From Bradyrhizobium sp. ISRA464 (lineage in GTDB: Bacteria; Pseudomonadota; Alphaproteobacteria; Rhizobiales; Xanthobacteraceae): DNA of 64,000 bases. The stretch is taken from contig NZ_CP094526.1 in NCBI RefSeq assembly GCF_029910095.1, forward strand, positions 4,092,001 through 4,156,000. Reading direction: 5' to 3'. The translations under genes and the position numbers were made by a program. This document shows positions 8,077 through 16,848 of the stretch, in pieces. The notes beneath the pieces are model-generated. The model saw only the letters and a list, made by a program, of their open reading frames with translations. It made no database searches and was not told where the DNA came from. How positions within the stretch are numbered: position 1 is the first letter of the stretch; the number at the start of each line of letters is the position of its first letter.

Positions 8077-9242
8077 TACCAATCCGCTGAGGTGCTGACT
8101 CACGGCGGGCATTCCCAAATCAGAGGATCGATGATTCAACATGGCAACTGGAGGGAGTTGCCATGGGCCAGCCGATTGCGGTTCGAACGGATTTTGCAGC
8201 GGTTGAGCTGCGCCGGCTGGCGCGGCGGGCGAAGGACAGCGATCAGGTCCGGCGCCTTCTGGCGATCGCTGCGGTGCTCGATGGCGCATCGCGGGCGGAG
8301 GCCGCCAAGGTCGGCGGGATGGACCGGCAGACGCTTCGCGACTGGGTGATCCGATTCAACGAGCAAGGGCCTGATGGTCTGATCAATGTTCCCGCGCCAG
8401 GCGCGCCGGCGAAGCTCAACACGGAGCACCGGGCGTTTCTGGCGCGGATCGTGGACGAAGGGCCGACCCCGCCCATCCATGGCGTGGTGCGCTGGCGGGC
8501 CTGTGACCTGATCATGCGGCTGCATGAGGAGTTCGGCATCTCGGTGTCAGACGATACGGTCTATCGAGCCCTCAAGGACCTCGGCTTCTCACACGTCAGC
8601 GCGCGGCCGAGAGCGTACAAGCAGGATCCCGAGGCGATCGAGGCATTTAAAAAAAATTCCACGCTCGCGTGGAGGAAATCCGCAGCAGCCTTGCGCCGGA
8701 CACGCCGGTAGAGGTGTGGTTTCAGGATGAGATGCGGGTGGGGCAGAAGAACAAGCTCACCTATCGCTGGGCTAGAAAGGGATCGCGGCCGCGGGCCGCT
8801 CACGACCAGCGCACGCAATCGACCTACCTGTTCGGTGCCGTGTGCCCGGAGCTCGGAACCGGCGCGGCACTGGTTCTGCCCTTCTGCAACAGCGAGGCCA
8901 TGCAGCTTCATCTCAACGAAATCGCAAGCAAGGTCAGCCCTGGCGCCCACGCCATCGTCATCCTCGATCAGGCCGGGTGGCACGGAGCGAAGGAGCTGAA
9001 GATCCCGCACAACATCTCGCTGATGCCGTTGCCGCCGCGTTCGCCCGAGCTGAACAGCCAGGAGAATATCTGGCAGTTCATGCGCCAAAATTGGCTGTCA
9101 AACCGCGTCTTCAAATCCTATGACAACATCGTCGATCACTGCTGTTACGCCTGGAACACTCTCATCGATCAGCCGTGGAAGATCATGTCAATCGCGCTCC
9201 GCGATTGGGCCTACATCGGTCGATCAATTTGAGGATTGGTAT
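8077..9242 (+). mobile_element. IS630-family element, copy 1
   Basis: 1166 bp flanked by TA at 8075-8076 and 9243-9244, the TA target duplication of IS630. Left end TACCAATCCGCTGAGG, right end GAGGATTGGTAT, giving matching termini TACCAATCC/GGATTGGTA. It inserted two bases inside the resumed Y repeat, next to the IS200-type element. It carries one transposase gene in two frames. Confidence 0.88.
8163..9232 (+). CDS. IS630-family DDE transposase made by -1 frameshifting
   Basis: Two overlapping frames: 8163-8711 (helix-turn-helix part with DRQTLRDWVIRFNEQG) and a second one that holds the DDE catalytic part up to 9232. The second frame supplies WFQDEMRVGQ, VILDQAGWH and NSQENIWQ, the three acidic positions. 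The frames join at a run of eight A (8649-8656, TTTAAAAAAAATT), where -1 slippage gives a continuous protein of about 355 residues. Fusion by slippage is usual in this family, so this is likely a functional gene and not a broken one. Confidence 0.85.
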
Positions 9243-9471
9243 TATCTGCTCGTGCCCGGGGCTGCCACAATTCATTTTCCGATGACACATCATTTTCCGG
9301 CTCCCCGGCGCATGCGAGAGGTTCGCCGCCTGACAGGCTCAGCCATGGCCGCTTCGTCAACGCGTCGTTGGCTAGATAAAGTGACCATCCTGAAACAAAA
9401 AGCGATGCACTGGAAAGGAGCAGCGCCAGAACTGGAGCCGCTCCTGACCATCGCTTTAGCCGTCTAAGCAT
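9242..9471 (-). pseudogene. 5' part of a small membrane-protein gene interrupted by the IS elements
   Basis: From the ATG at 9471 it reads MLRRLKRWSGAAPVLALLLS, a signal-anchor-like start, then FVSGWSLYLANDALTKRPWL and GGEPLACAGEPENDVSSENE, up to the Y repeat edge at 9242. Beyond lies IS630. In the uninterrupted first repeat copy the same sequence continues as KLAVVLFFLFAFFGPVQ, a second hydrophobic segment. The original gene probably encoded a small membrane protein of about 100 residues that ran up to the gene at 6860. Function unknown. Confidence 0.55.
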
Positions 9472-9540
9472 ATGGTGCTCTGCCCATACCTCGGGACTTC
9501 AACCGAAAAGAGCACGCAATGGACTACCGGACGTTGACCG

Positions 9541-10089
9541 CTACGGAATAACGGCAACATATCTGCGGTTGTTCGTATTTGGATCGGTGTTGTCGCTCGA
9601 GAAGAAGACGATCCCTTGGCCTTTCCAGTGGGCGTAACGGCCCGAGCCAAAGTTGTGGATGTCGGCGAAAGTGCTGTGCGCAGGGCCGAGGGGTACGCCG
9701 TCCTCGTAGACGAGGAGCGGCGAGCTCCGGTCGTCTATGTTCTTAGGATCGTCTCCGAATTCATCGACTTGTTTGGATGTGTCGGGTGAAGCGACGACTG
9801 CGTTACCTTCCTTGTAGAACGGTCGGACGAGCTGAACAACTACTTCGCCCTTCGGAATAGCAGGAATTGGTGCCTGGGAGAGCTGCCAAGCCATGGCAAA
9901 ATAAATTCCAAAGAGTGCAGTAATGCCGATCAGAAACGGTTTCATCCCGATCGAAGGCGTAGCCGGGATCGCATCGGCCCGCGCTCTCAAATCCGTCGCC
10001 ATCGTCTCTAGGATTTTTCGACTCTCTGGGGTGGCTACGTGTGCCATCGCGAGCGCAGTGTGCTCCGCCTTGAGCAATTCATCCTTCAT
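9541..10089 (-). CDS. membrane-anchored hypothetical protein
   Basis: 182 residues from MKDELLKAEHTALAMAHV. An N-terminal helical part (about 1-45) is followed by one transmembrane helix near 50-70 (PFLIGITALFGIYFAMAWQL) and a C-terminal domain of about 110 residues with mixed strands (GEVVVQLVRPFYKEGNAVV, GQGIVFFSSDNTDPN, RRYVAVIP). An upstream start at 10110 adds seven residues. Base composition is less GC-rich than the flanking housekeeping genes, in line with an accessory gene. It lies downstream of three micro-ORFs on the same strand. Function unknown. Confidence 0.65.
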   Translation of the reverse strand: MKDELLKAEHTALAMAHVATPESRKILETMATDLRARADAIPATPSIGMKPFLIGITALFGIYFAMAWQLSQAPIPAIPKGEVVVQLVRPFYKEGNAVVASPDTSKQVDEFGDDPKNIDDRSSPLLVYEDGVPLGPAHSTFADIHNFGSGRYAHWKGQGIVFFSSDNTDPNTNNRRYVAVIP

Positions 10090-10204
10090 AGTCCGAGAGC
10101 CGCCCAACATAGCAAAAAGCCTCCCCAGCGCTCAAGCTACTAAGCGCAACCATGGGTCGCAAGCCCGTCGACACATGGGTGACCTCCAAGAGGGGATGGA
10201 TTTT

Positions 10205-10282
10205 TTACTGACCCAGGGTGCAGCCTTGAATGTAAACGAAGGCAACAGCGGCAATGATGATGATAAGGGGTTTGGCGATCAT
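10205..10282 (-). CDS. 25-residue possible lipoprotein-like micro-protein
   Basis: MIAKPLIIIIAAVAFVYIQG followed by CTLGQ: a hydrophobic export segment ending in a lipobox-like IQGC, so the mature product would be a five-residue lipopeptide. AAGGA lies nine bases upstream, directly after the stop of the preceding micro-ORF at 10297, which points to coupled translation. It resembles in size and layout entericidin-type or bacteriocin-release small lipoproteins, but no family was recognised. Confidence 0.4.
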   Translation of the reverse strand: MIAKPLIIIIAAVAFVYIQGCTLGQ

Positions 10283-10296
10283 TTTCGAAAATCCTT

Positions 10297-10461
10297 CTAG
10301 TTGTTAATGGTCAAATATTTATAGCGCGCCGCTATGCGCTCACGATCGTCAGGCATACCAACTTGGGCGCCGCCGATTGAATCACCGCGCCATGTTAGCC
10401 GCGCGCGGAACCTGTTGATCGTGGCGATCAAGGCCGTCGCAGCGCCAATGAGCAGCACCAT
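10297..10461 (-). CDS. 54-residue small membrane protein
   Basis: Starts MVLLIGAATALIATINRFRA, one short hydrophobic helix with a basic flank, then a hydrophilic tail ending YKYLTINN. TAGGAG lies about 11 bases upstream and overlaps the stop of the preceding 35-residue frame. The gap to that frame is 14 bases and to the next micro-ORF is also 14 bases. Function unknown. Confidence 0.4.
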   Translation of the reverse strand: MVLLIGAATALIATINRFRARLTWRGDSIGGAQVGMPDDRERIAARYKYLTINN

Positions 10462-10475
10462 CGGCGCGGGCGCTC

Positions 10476-10583
10476 CTAGCTCCACCAAGCGACGATGATA
10501 TTCGCGACCACCGCTAGCGCGAGGTATGCCCCTGCGCAGATCCGGGCCAATTCTCCAGACGGTGTGTGCAATGGCTGGATCAT
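10476..10583 (-). CDS. 35-residue small membrane protein
   Basis: Starts MIQPLHTPSGELARICAG and ends in a hydrophobic segment LALAVVANIIVAWWS. It lies 50 bases beyond the 3' end of tRNA-Lys on the same strand and is the first of three closely spaced micro-ORFs. The ribosome site is weak (GCGGTG). Support comes mainly from the spacing of the chain. Confidence 0.35.
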   Translation of the reverse strand: MIQPLHTPSGELARICAGAYLALAVVANIIVAWWS

Positions 10584-10634
10584 CACCGCATTGTTCGGTC
10601 GGAATTTGCGGCTCAAGTATTTGATTTTGCTTGG

Positions 10635-10707
10635 TGAGCTCGGAGGGACTCGAACCCTCGACCCCATGATTAAAAGTCACGTGCTCTACCACCTGAGCTA
10701 CGAGCTC
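10635..10707 (-). tRNA. tRNA-Lys (anticodon TTT)
   Basis: Read on the minus strand it starts GAGCTCGTAGCTCAGG and has the T-arm GGTTCGAGTCC. The seven-base acceptor arm GAGCTCG pairs with CGAGCTC. The anticodon loop CTTTTAA gives TTT (10674-10672). An encoded CCA follows at 10634-10632. The 3' end faces the accessory patch at 7-10.6 kb, a common integration geometry, but I see no repeated 3' end or integrase. Confidence 0.95.
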
Positions 10708-10926
10708 ACTCACCTAAAGCGTCGTCTCCGGACGTCGGCGGCTTCCCGCATCTCCGGATCATGCTCCAGCCCGCGCTGTGTAGGGGGCGGGGCTCATCGG
10801 GTCAATAGCGGAGCGCGCCGCAATCGTGGGTCGGAATGCGCCGGATTTGCCTTTGCAGGACCCGCGGTTACGACCGCTTCTTGAAGTCGGCCCGTGGCTC
10901 GTCCACGGCTTTCCGGCGGTTCCGGT

Positions 10927-13755
10927 TCAGCTATCCCGGCGCATGTCAGAGCCGACCGGCTGGGACGGGGCGGCAACCGAAGGCAGGCTGACCGGGCGCA
11001 GGCCGATTAGTTCCGCCGTGCGGATCGCGCTGTTGCGCCAGAACGAGAACTCGTTGATCCGCGAATTCTCCAGGATCGCGATGGCAACCGCTGACAGGAA
11101 CGGCAGGCTTTCCAGCACCAGCACGGCGGCGAAGATGTAGATCTCACGCACCTGCTTGTATCCGTTGGTGGCGACCAGCACGACGGCGCCGATCAGGAGC
11201 AGAACGCCGATCACGGCTTCCCAGAACGCCTGGAATTCGATCGACATCCGCGACAGGCCGCCCTTCGAGGTGCGTGCGAATGCGAGGTGCTCGGTGATCA
11301 GGCCCTGGGCCACCGCGCGCGACACGGTCCACTGCACGCTCATCGCCGCGATCATGGCCCCCAGCATCTGGCCAGCCTTGATCTTCACCCGCAACCGGTA
11401 CAGCGCCACGAAGTGCACCAGCGAGACGACGAAGGAGGCGATAATTGGCAGCGTCAGGATCTTGTCCGGAATTGCGATGTCGGCAAAGGCAACGATCGGC
11501 ACCCAGATCAGGTTGAGAATCGCGACCACGACGCCGAGGCTTTCGGCACCCAGCCAATTGAGCCAGCCCAGCGAGAACTCGCGGCGCTGATCGGGTGTCA
11601 GGCGGCTGGCACCGGGCAGGAAGCGCCGCCAGTGCTTCTTGACGATCTGGAAGCCGCCATAGGCCCACCGGTGACGCTGCTTCTTGAATGCCTCGTAGGT
11701 GTCGGGGAGGAGGCCTTCGCCGTAGCGCACATTGGTGTAGTGCGTGAGCCAGCCCTGCTGCTGGATCGTCAGCCCGAGATCGGTGTCCTCGCAGATCGTA
11801 TCGCTGGACCAGCCGCCGGCCTTGTCCATCGCGGCGCGGCGGATCAGGCACATCGTGCCGTGCACGATGATGGCGTTGAACTCGTTGCGCTGGACCATGC
11901 CGATGTCGAAGAAGCCGGCATATTCGCCGTTCATGATGTAGTGCATCAGCGAGCGATCGCCGTCGCGATGCTCCTGCGGCGCCTGCACGAGGCCGACGCG
12001 CGGGTCGGCAAAGGCCGGCACCAGATCCTTCAGCCAGTCCGGATGCACGACATAGTCGGCATCGATGATGCCGATGATCTCGGCGTCCGCCGCGGTACGG
12101 TCCATCGCGATGCGCAGCGCGCCGGCCTTGAAGCCTTGCACCTTCTCGGCGTTGATGAACTTGAAGCGCTCGCCCAGAAGCCTGCAATGATCCTGGATCG
12201 GCCGCCAGAACTCCGGATCAGGCGTGTTGTTGATGATGCAGATGCATTCGAAATTCGGGTAGTCGAGCCGCGACACCGCATCGAGCGTCTGCTTCAGCAT
12301 CTCGACCGGTTCGTAATAGGCGGGGATGTGGATCGAGACCTTCGGGAACGACACGTTCTCGCCGATCGTGGCCGGCGCAAGCGATGCGCTCTTGCCGATC
12401 AGGCGACGCGGGCCGTGACCGAACGCCACGGCCGCGATCTCCTCGATCCGCGCCATCGCGATCAGCACCAGCGGAACGAGCAAGACCAGGCCGAGGCTGA
12501 GCGCAAAGGCGGAGCCCCAGACGAAATAGTGCGTGGTCCAGTAGGAGAACACCGTCGCAACCCACGCTCCGACGCCGTTGGCCGCGGCCGACAGCAGCAG
12601 CGTCTGCATCACGGTCGGTGAATCCAGCCGCAGGATCGGCAACGACATGAACAGCCCGACGAGCACGGCGACCGCAGCGATCTTCCAGTAGTTCAGATTC
12701 GTGATCGGACCGGTCCAGGCGAACTTCGCCTCGCGGTCTGCGTTGAGAATGCCCCAGTAAGGCCCGACGCCGCCTTCGAAGAACTTCCAGGGCTGATCGA
12801 TCGCTTCGACGATGTTGTAGTCCATGCCGATGGCATCGGCGCGGGTGACGAAGTTCCGCAGCACCGAGGCCTGTTCGAACGGGCCCGGCTCGGCGTTGCG
12901 CAAATTGTAGCCCTGACTCGGCCAGCCGAATTCGGCGATCATGATGCGCTTGCCGGGGAACAGGTCGCGCAACAGGTTGAAGCGGTCGACCGCCTGATCC
13001 ACCGCCTGCTTGTCGGTGAAGTTTTCCCAGTAGGGCAGCACGTGCGCCGCGATGAAGTCGGCGGAGTTGGCGAGCTGGGGATGGTCGCGCCAGATGTTCC
13101 AGATTTCGCCGGTCGTCACGGGAACGCTGACCGATTTCTTGACGCGCTGAATCAGCTTGATCAGCCGATGGACGTTGTTCTCCGCGACCGCCCATTTCGA
13201 TGCCTCAGCGCGCTTGTCTTCGGGCTGCGCCTCCGCGTCCCGAATCCGCTGGGCTTCCTCGCGGAGGATCCGTTCGGACTCCTCGGGCGAGATACCGATC
13301 TCGGGGACCGAACCAAGATTCTCGAGCGGGATCTGCTCGCCACGGAACACGGTTTCGTTGCCGACCACGATGCCGATGACGTTGCTGTTCCGCTTGGCAA
13401 GGTTGATCGCGGCCTCGATCTCGCGATTGTTGCGGTTGGCGTCCTTGTCGACCCAGGCGCCGACCGTGACCTTCATGCCAAACTCGGCGGCGATCGGCGG
13501 CACGAGTTCATTGCCTTCGGTCGACGAATAGAGGCGGACTGCCCGCGTCAAGGCGGACAACTTCTTCAGGTCCGCACGCACCTTCTCGGTGTCGGCCGCA
13601 AGGTCAACGACGGTGTGGCCCGGTTCGAACGGTGCATAGGAGAGGCTCGGCAGCGTGCCGCGGAAATCCGGCGCCGACTGTTTCTCCTGGAACAGGCCCC
13701 ACAATGCGGCGTGAGCGGCGGTGACAAGCAACAGGACGGCGACGACGGCGCGCAT
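10927..13755 (-). CDS. ndvB: membrane beta-glucan synthase with GH17-like and GT2 domains
   Basis: 942-residue inner-membrane protein. After an N-terminal membrane anchor there is a GH17-like domain (about 30-310, with IGIVVGNETVFRGE and MIAEFGWPSQGYN), then membrane helices (about 345-460), a processive GT2 glycosyltransferase domain (IIDADYV, EDTDLGL at 656-662, and QRHRW at 693-697), and C-terminal helices. Known Bradyrhizobium NdvB has about this size and makes the beta-(1,3) backbone of cyclic glucans from UDP-glucose, needed for osmotic adaptation and nodulation. The neighbours ndvD-like and ndvC-like support the assignment. It is divergent from ndvC. Confidence 0.82.
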   Translation of the reverse strand: MRAVVAVLLLVTAAHAALWGLFQEKQSAPDFRGTLPSLSYAPFEPGHTVVDLAADTEKVRADLKKLSALTRAVRLYSSTEGNELVPPIAAEFGMKVTVGAWVDKDANRNNREIEAAINLAKRNSNVIGIVVGNETVFRGEQIPLENLGSVPEIGISPEESERILREEAQRIRDAEAQPEDKRAEASKWAVAENNVHRLIKLIQRVKKSVSVPVTTGEIWNIWRDHPQLANSADFIAAHVLPYWENFTDKQAVDQAVDRFNLLRDLFPGKRIMIAEFGWPSQGYNLRNAEPGPFEQASVLRNFVTRADAIGMDYNIVEAIDQPWKFFEGGVGPYWGILNADREAKFAWTGPITNLNYWKIAAVAVLVGLFMSLPILRLDSPTVMQTLLLSAAANGVGAWVATVFSYWTTHYFVWGSAFALSLGLVLLVPLVLIAMARIEEIAAVAFGHGPRRLIGKSASLAPATIGENVSFPKVSIHIPAYYEPVEMLKQTLDAVSRLDYPNFECICIINNTPDPEFWRPIQDHCRLLGERFKFINAEKVQGFKAGALRIAMDRTAADAEIIGIIDADYVVHPDWLKDLVPAFADPRVGLVQAPQEHRDGDRSLMHYIMNGEYAGFFDIGMVQRNEFNAIIVHGTMCLIRRAAMDKAGGWSSDTICEDTDLGLTIQQQGWLTHYTNVRYGEGLLPDTYEAFKKQRHRWAYGGFQIVKKHWRRFLPGASRLTPDQRREFSLGWLNWLGAESLGVVVAILNLIWVPIVAFADIAIPDKILTLPIIASFVVSLVHFVALYRLRVKIKAGQMLGAMIAAMSVQWTVSRAVAQGLITEHLAFARTSKGGLSRMSIEFQAFWEAVIGVLLLIGAVVLVATNGYKQVREIYIFAAVLVLESLPFLSAVAIAILENSRINEFSFWRNSAIRTAELIGLRPVSLPSVAAPSQPVGSDMRRDS

Positions 13756-13947
13756 CGCGGTTAAACCATACGGGGCCTGAGATTGAGGACTAAGCGAACC
13801 CGTCCCCTAGGTTCGACCGGCACGGTGGTGGAGACAAAGATATCTCCGCCACCCGATTTAACAACTGGTATGCCGCGATGGCGTTTTAAGGGCGTAAGCC
13901 GTTCCGGACGCAAATAAAGTCGGCCGAAACGGGTTTGCTCGACGCGG

Positions 13948-14544
13948 CTATTTCGCAGGCGTCGGTGAGGCCGACGGCGTCGGCGCAGGCGAGGGCGATG
14001 CCGCCGGCGGGGGCGAAGCATTGCCGGCGGTCGACGGCGCCGGGCTGGGTGAGGCCGCTGCCGCTGGCTGCGGCTGTGCGCCCGGGTTGACCCAGCAGGC
14101 GTGGATCCGGCCGTCGAGGCTGCGCGGCACCTTATCGTCGATCTGGGCGCCGAACCGGGTCAGGCAACGGAAGGCCGCCTGGACGTGTCCGCCGGGGCAG
14201 CCGAACCGGTCGTAAAGATCAAGATGGCGGAAGGCGGTGTCGAGATCGTCAAGCCACATCAAGCGGACGACCCGGCGCCCGAGCCAGACGCATTCCGGGT
14301 TGCCGGCCGGGCCGTTGATGGCCTGCTGGGCCTCGATGAACTCGTCGGTCTTGCGCTGATTATTTTCCTTCGCGGCATTTGCGTTGGCGTCGGCCGGATT
14401 TCCGGACTGTTGCTTGGCCTGATCCGGCGGATTGGGCGTGCCGCTCTGGGCGAAAGCGCCGCCGGCCCCCATTAGAAGCGCAAGGCCCGTTACGGCAAGG
14501 TGGCGCAAACCCGTGTTCTTCAACTCAAGCAGCCGTCGACGCAT
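13948..14544 (-). CDS. ndvD: exported protein between ndvB and ndvC, NdvD-like
   Basis: 198-residue protein with a signal peptide (hydrophobic LAVTGLALLMGAGGAFA, cleavage after AFAQ near residue 33). The middle holds a Cys-containing domain (ECVWLGRRVVRLMWLDDLDT, DRFGCPGGH, FRCLTRFG, HACWVNPG), and the last 45 residues are Pro/Ala/Ser repeats (PSPAP, PPPAAS). In B. japonicum a third glucan gene, ndvD, lies between ndvB and ndvC; position and exported nature agree, and that is the main basis for the symbol. It reads in the same direction as ndvB, about 190 bases upstream of it. Its biochemical role is unknown. Confidence 0.6.
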   Translation of the reverse strand: MRRRLLELKNTGLRHLAVTGLALLMGAGGAFAQSGTPNPPDQAKQQSGNPADANANAAKENNQRKTDEFIEAQQAINGPAGNPECVWLGRRVVRLMWLDDLDTAFRHLDLYDRFGCPGGHVQAAFRCLTRFGAQIDDKVPRSLDGRIHACWVNPGAQPQPAAAASPSPAPSTAGNASPPPAASPSPAPTPSASPTPAK

Positions 14545-14787
14545 GCATTCCCCGATATGTTCCCACCCTGCGGGACACCCTAACGGCTCGCGTGATGCCG
14601 TCCAAATAGGTCTCCAGTGCGGCGGAAGACTCTGCTGCAGTCTGATGACCGGAATTTCAATTTTTGTCCAGCAAAGTCACAACTTTATCGCAGCAGCGCA
14701 AAACTGTCGCAGGACAACCATGGTATTGACCGATTCCCGCTCTTGGCAGATGGGCTGTGACCGGCTAATTCGACGGTCCCCCGGAGG

Positions 14788-16413
14788 ATGGAACCGATTT
14801 CGCTTCGTACGCCGCTGGCGCTTCTCCTAATTTCACTGTCGGTCATCGCAGCCGTGTGGTGGTGGCTTGCCACACCGATCACGCTTGTGCGCGCGCCGAT
14901 CGATCCCAACGCTAAGCTGCAATGCGTGTCCTACACGCCGTTCCGCGGTGCCCAGACGCCGCTGGATCCGTCGACGCAGATTCCGGCCGAGCAGATTGAG
15001 CAAGACCTGACCGAGCTCGCCAAGGTCACCGATTGCGTCCGCACCTATTCGATCGAGAACGGTCTCGATCAGGTGCCGGGCATCGCGGCCAAGGCTGGCC
15101 TCAAGGTGATGCAGGGCATCTGGCTCGGCAGCAACCGCTTCAAGAACCTGCAGCAGATCGCGATCGCGGTGCGGCTCGCCAAGCAATATCCAGACGTGAT
15201 CACCTCGCTGATCGTCGGCAACGAGGTGCTCCTGCGCGGCGAGATGACCACCGCCGATCTCGCCGCCAACATCCGCGCCGTCAAGGCACAGGCCAACGTT
15301 CCCGTCACCTATGCCGACGTCTGGGAATACTGGTTGAAGAACCGCGAGATCTATGACGCGGTCGATTTCGTCACCATTCACATCCTGCCGTATTGGGAGG
15401 ACATGCCGGTCAAGGCTAAGTTCGCCGCCGCCCATGTCGACGACATCCGCAAGCGGATGGCGGTGGCGTTCCCGGGCAAGGAGATCCTGATCGGCGAGAC
15501 CGGCTGGCCGAGCGCCGGGCGGATGCGGGAAGGCGCACTGCCGTCGCGCACCAACCAGGCGCGCGTGGTTTCCGAGATCCTGGACCTCGCCAAGCGCGAG
15601 GGTTTTCGCGTCAACCTGATCGAGGCCTATGACCAGCCCTGGAAGCGCAAGCTCGAGGGTACCGTCGGCGGCTATTGGGGCCTGTTCGATTCCGTGCACC
15701 GGCAGGTGAAGTATCCGCCTGGTGTCGCGATCAGCAACTATCCCGCGTGGAAGCTGCACATGGCCTGCGGCATGGTGCTGAGCGTCTTCACCTTCCTTGC
15801 GGCGTGGCTGACGCTGCGGCGCCGGCCGTGGACGCCGCGGCCTTCGGCCTGGCTCGCGGTCGGTGTCTCCGCGACGACCGCGGGCACGCTGCTTGGGATC
15901 GGCGTCGACAAGATGACCTATGAGAGCTATGGCGCCGGTGGCTGGCTGATATGGGGCGCGTTGCTGGCGGCCGGGATTGCCGCGCCGCTGCTGACCGCGC
16001 ATGCGCTGGTCGCCGGCCGCCCGCTGCCGACCTTCCTCGAATTGCTCGGGCCGCGCGACTACCGCGGCAAGGGCGCGCTCGCGGCGCTGCTCGCGATCGT
16101 GCTGGCCGGGACCACTGTCATCGCCACCGAGACTGCGCTCGGCTTCACCTTCGACCCCCGCTATCGCGATTTCCCCTATGCCTCGCTGACCATGGCGGTG
16201 GTGCCGTTCGCGCTGCTGACCCTGTTCAACCGCCCGAAGGAGGGTACCCGTCCGATCGCGGAATCGGTGTTTGCCGGCCTGCTCGCGATCGCTGCGGCCT
16301 ACACGCTCTACAACGAGGGCACGATCAACTGGCAGTCCGACTGGACCTGCGCGATGTACCTTTTGCTCGCCGCTACGCTGTGGCGGGCGCGGGCCGCGCA
16401 AAACCCAGGATAA
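14788..16413 (+). CDS. ndvC: GH17-like membrane beta-glucosyltransferase, NdvC-like
   Basis: 541 residues. A short N-terminal membrane anchor (about 7-25) is followed by a GH17-like domain (about 40-320) with LIVGNEVLLRGE and ILIGETGWPSAGR; Glu237 in the latter matches the GH17 nucleophile. The C-terminal third has about seven membrane helices. In B. japonicum NdvC (about 62 kDa) is needed for beta-(1,6) linkages in cyclic glucans; size and context fit. The ATG has GGAGG immediately upstream. Divergent from the ndvD-like gene across 243 bases, which probably hold both promoters. Its 3' end overlaps a convergent gene by 41 bases. Confidence 0.8.
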   Translation: MEPISLRTPLALLLISLSVIAAVWWWLATPITLVRAPIDPNAKLQCVSYTPFRGAQTPLDPSTQIPAEQIEQDLTELAKVTDCVRTYSIENGLDQVPGIAAKAGLKVMQGIWLGSNRFKNLQQIAIAVRLAKQYPDVITSLIVGNEVLLRGEMTTADLAANIRAVKAQANVPVTYADVWEYWLKNREIYDAVDFVTIHILPYWEDMPVKAKFAAAHVDDIRKRMAVAFPGKEILIGETGWPSAGRMREGALPSRTNQARVVSEILDLAKREGFRVNLIEAYDQPWKRKLEGTVGGYWGLFDSVHRQVKYPPGVAISNYPAWKLHMACGMVLSVFTFLAAWLTLRRRPWTPRPSAWLAVGVSATTAGTLLGIGVDKMTYESYGAGGWLIWGALLAAGIAAPLLTAHALVAGRPLPTFLELLGPRDYRGKGALAALLAIVLAGTTVIATETALGFTFDPRYRDFPYASLTMAVVPFALLTLFNRPKEGTRPIAESVFAGLLAIAAAYTLYNEGTINWQSDWTCAMYLLLAATLWRARAAQNPG

Positions 16414-16753
16414 ATAGTCCGATCGCGATGCCCGACAGCGCGACGTTGTAAAGCACGATCCCAAGGCCGGCGGCGATCAACCCGCCGGTCAGCAGCACGA
16501 TGGACGGCCGTATCAGGTTCAGCACCGCGATCACGAGCGCGGTGATCCCGAACACCCAGTGCTTGAACAGCACCGTCGAAAGTGCGCGAGCCTTGCAGAT
16601 CATCGTTTGCAGGCCGGCATCGCAGGCGAGCGCAACGGTCGAGAATTCAATCGCCAGGTAGCGCAGGTAAAGCGCGTAGCCGACGGTCAGGAAGCCCACG
16701 ACCATCAGGAACTGGACCTGGTAGGGGGAGAGGCGGAACGGAGGTTTTGTCAT
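16373..16753 (-). CDS. four-helix inner-membrane protein, unknown
   Basis: 126 residues, almost all membrane: hydrophobic helices at about 12-30, 57-80 and two more between 83 and 120 (SIVLLTGGLIAAGLGIVLYN, IAIGLFILGF). Two Cys (ACDAGLQTMICKA) lie in the loop after the first helix. Its 3' end overlaps that of ndvC by 41 bases in the opposite direction, so antisense effects are possible. No family recognised; it may be associated with the glucan locus. Confidence 0.7.
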   Translation of the reverse strand: MTKPPFRLSPYQVQFLMVVGFLTVGYALYLRYLAIEFSTVALACDAGLQTMICKARALSTVLFKHWVFGITALVIAVLNLIRPSIVLLTGGLIAAGLGIVLYNVALSGIAIGLFILGFARPAPATA

Positions 16754-16848
16754 CGCGGCAATATGGTCGGGAACGGAGGGCGGGACAAGGCCCGGCTAGA
16801 GCAGTGAAATCAGGTGAAAATCCGGCCGCAATGCCTTGCTTGGCATGA

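Noticed and set aside
7149..10707. Genomic island with tRNA-Lys as attachment site
   Set aside because: The geometry fits, but there is no integrase and no repeated tRNA 3' end in the window.
10297..10713. 138-codon minus-strand frame starting within tRNA-Lys
   Set aside because: Its first part is a translation of the tRNA gene; only the end (54 codons from 10461) looks like a protein.
11287..12621. 444-codon plus-strand open frame inside ndvB
   Set aside because: Antisense to the ndvB glycosyltransferase domain, with shadow-like composition and no family motif.
13761..14021. 86-residue Arg-rich minus-strand frame between ndvB and ndvD
   Set aside because: Overlaps the end of the ndvD-like gene in another frame and is almost all Arg, Pro and His.
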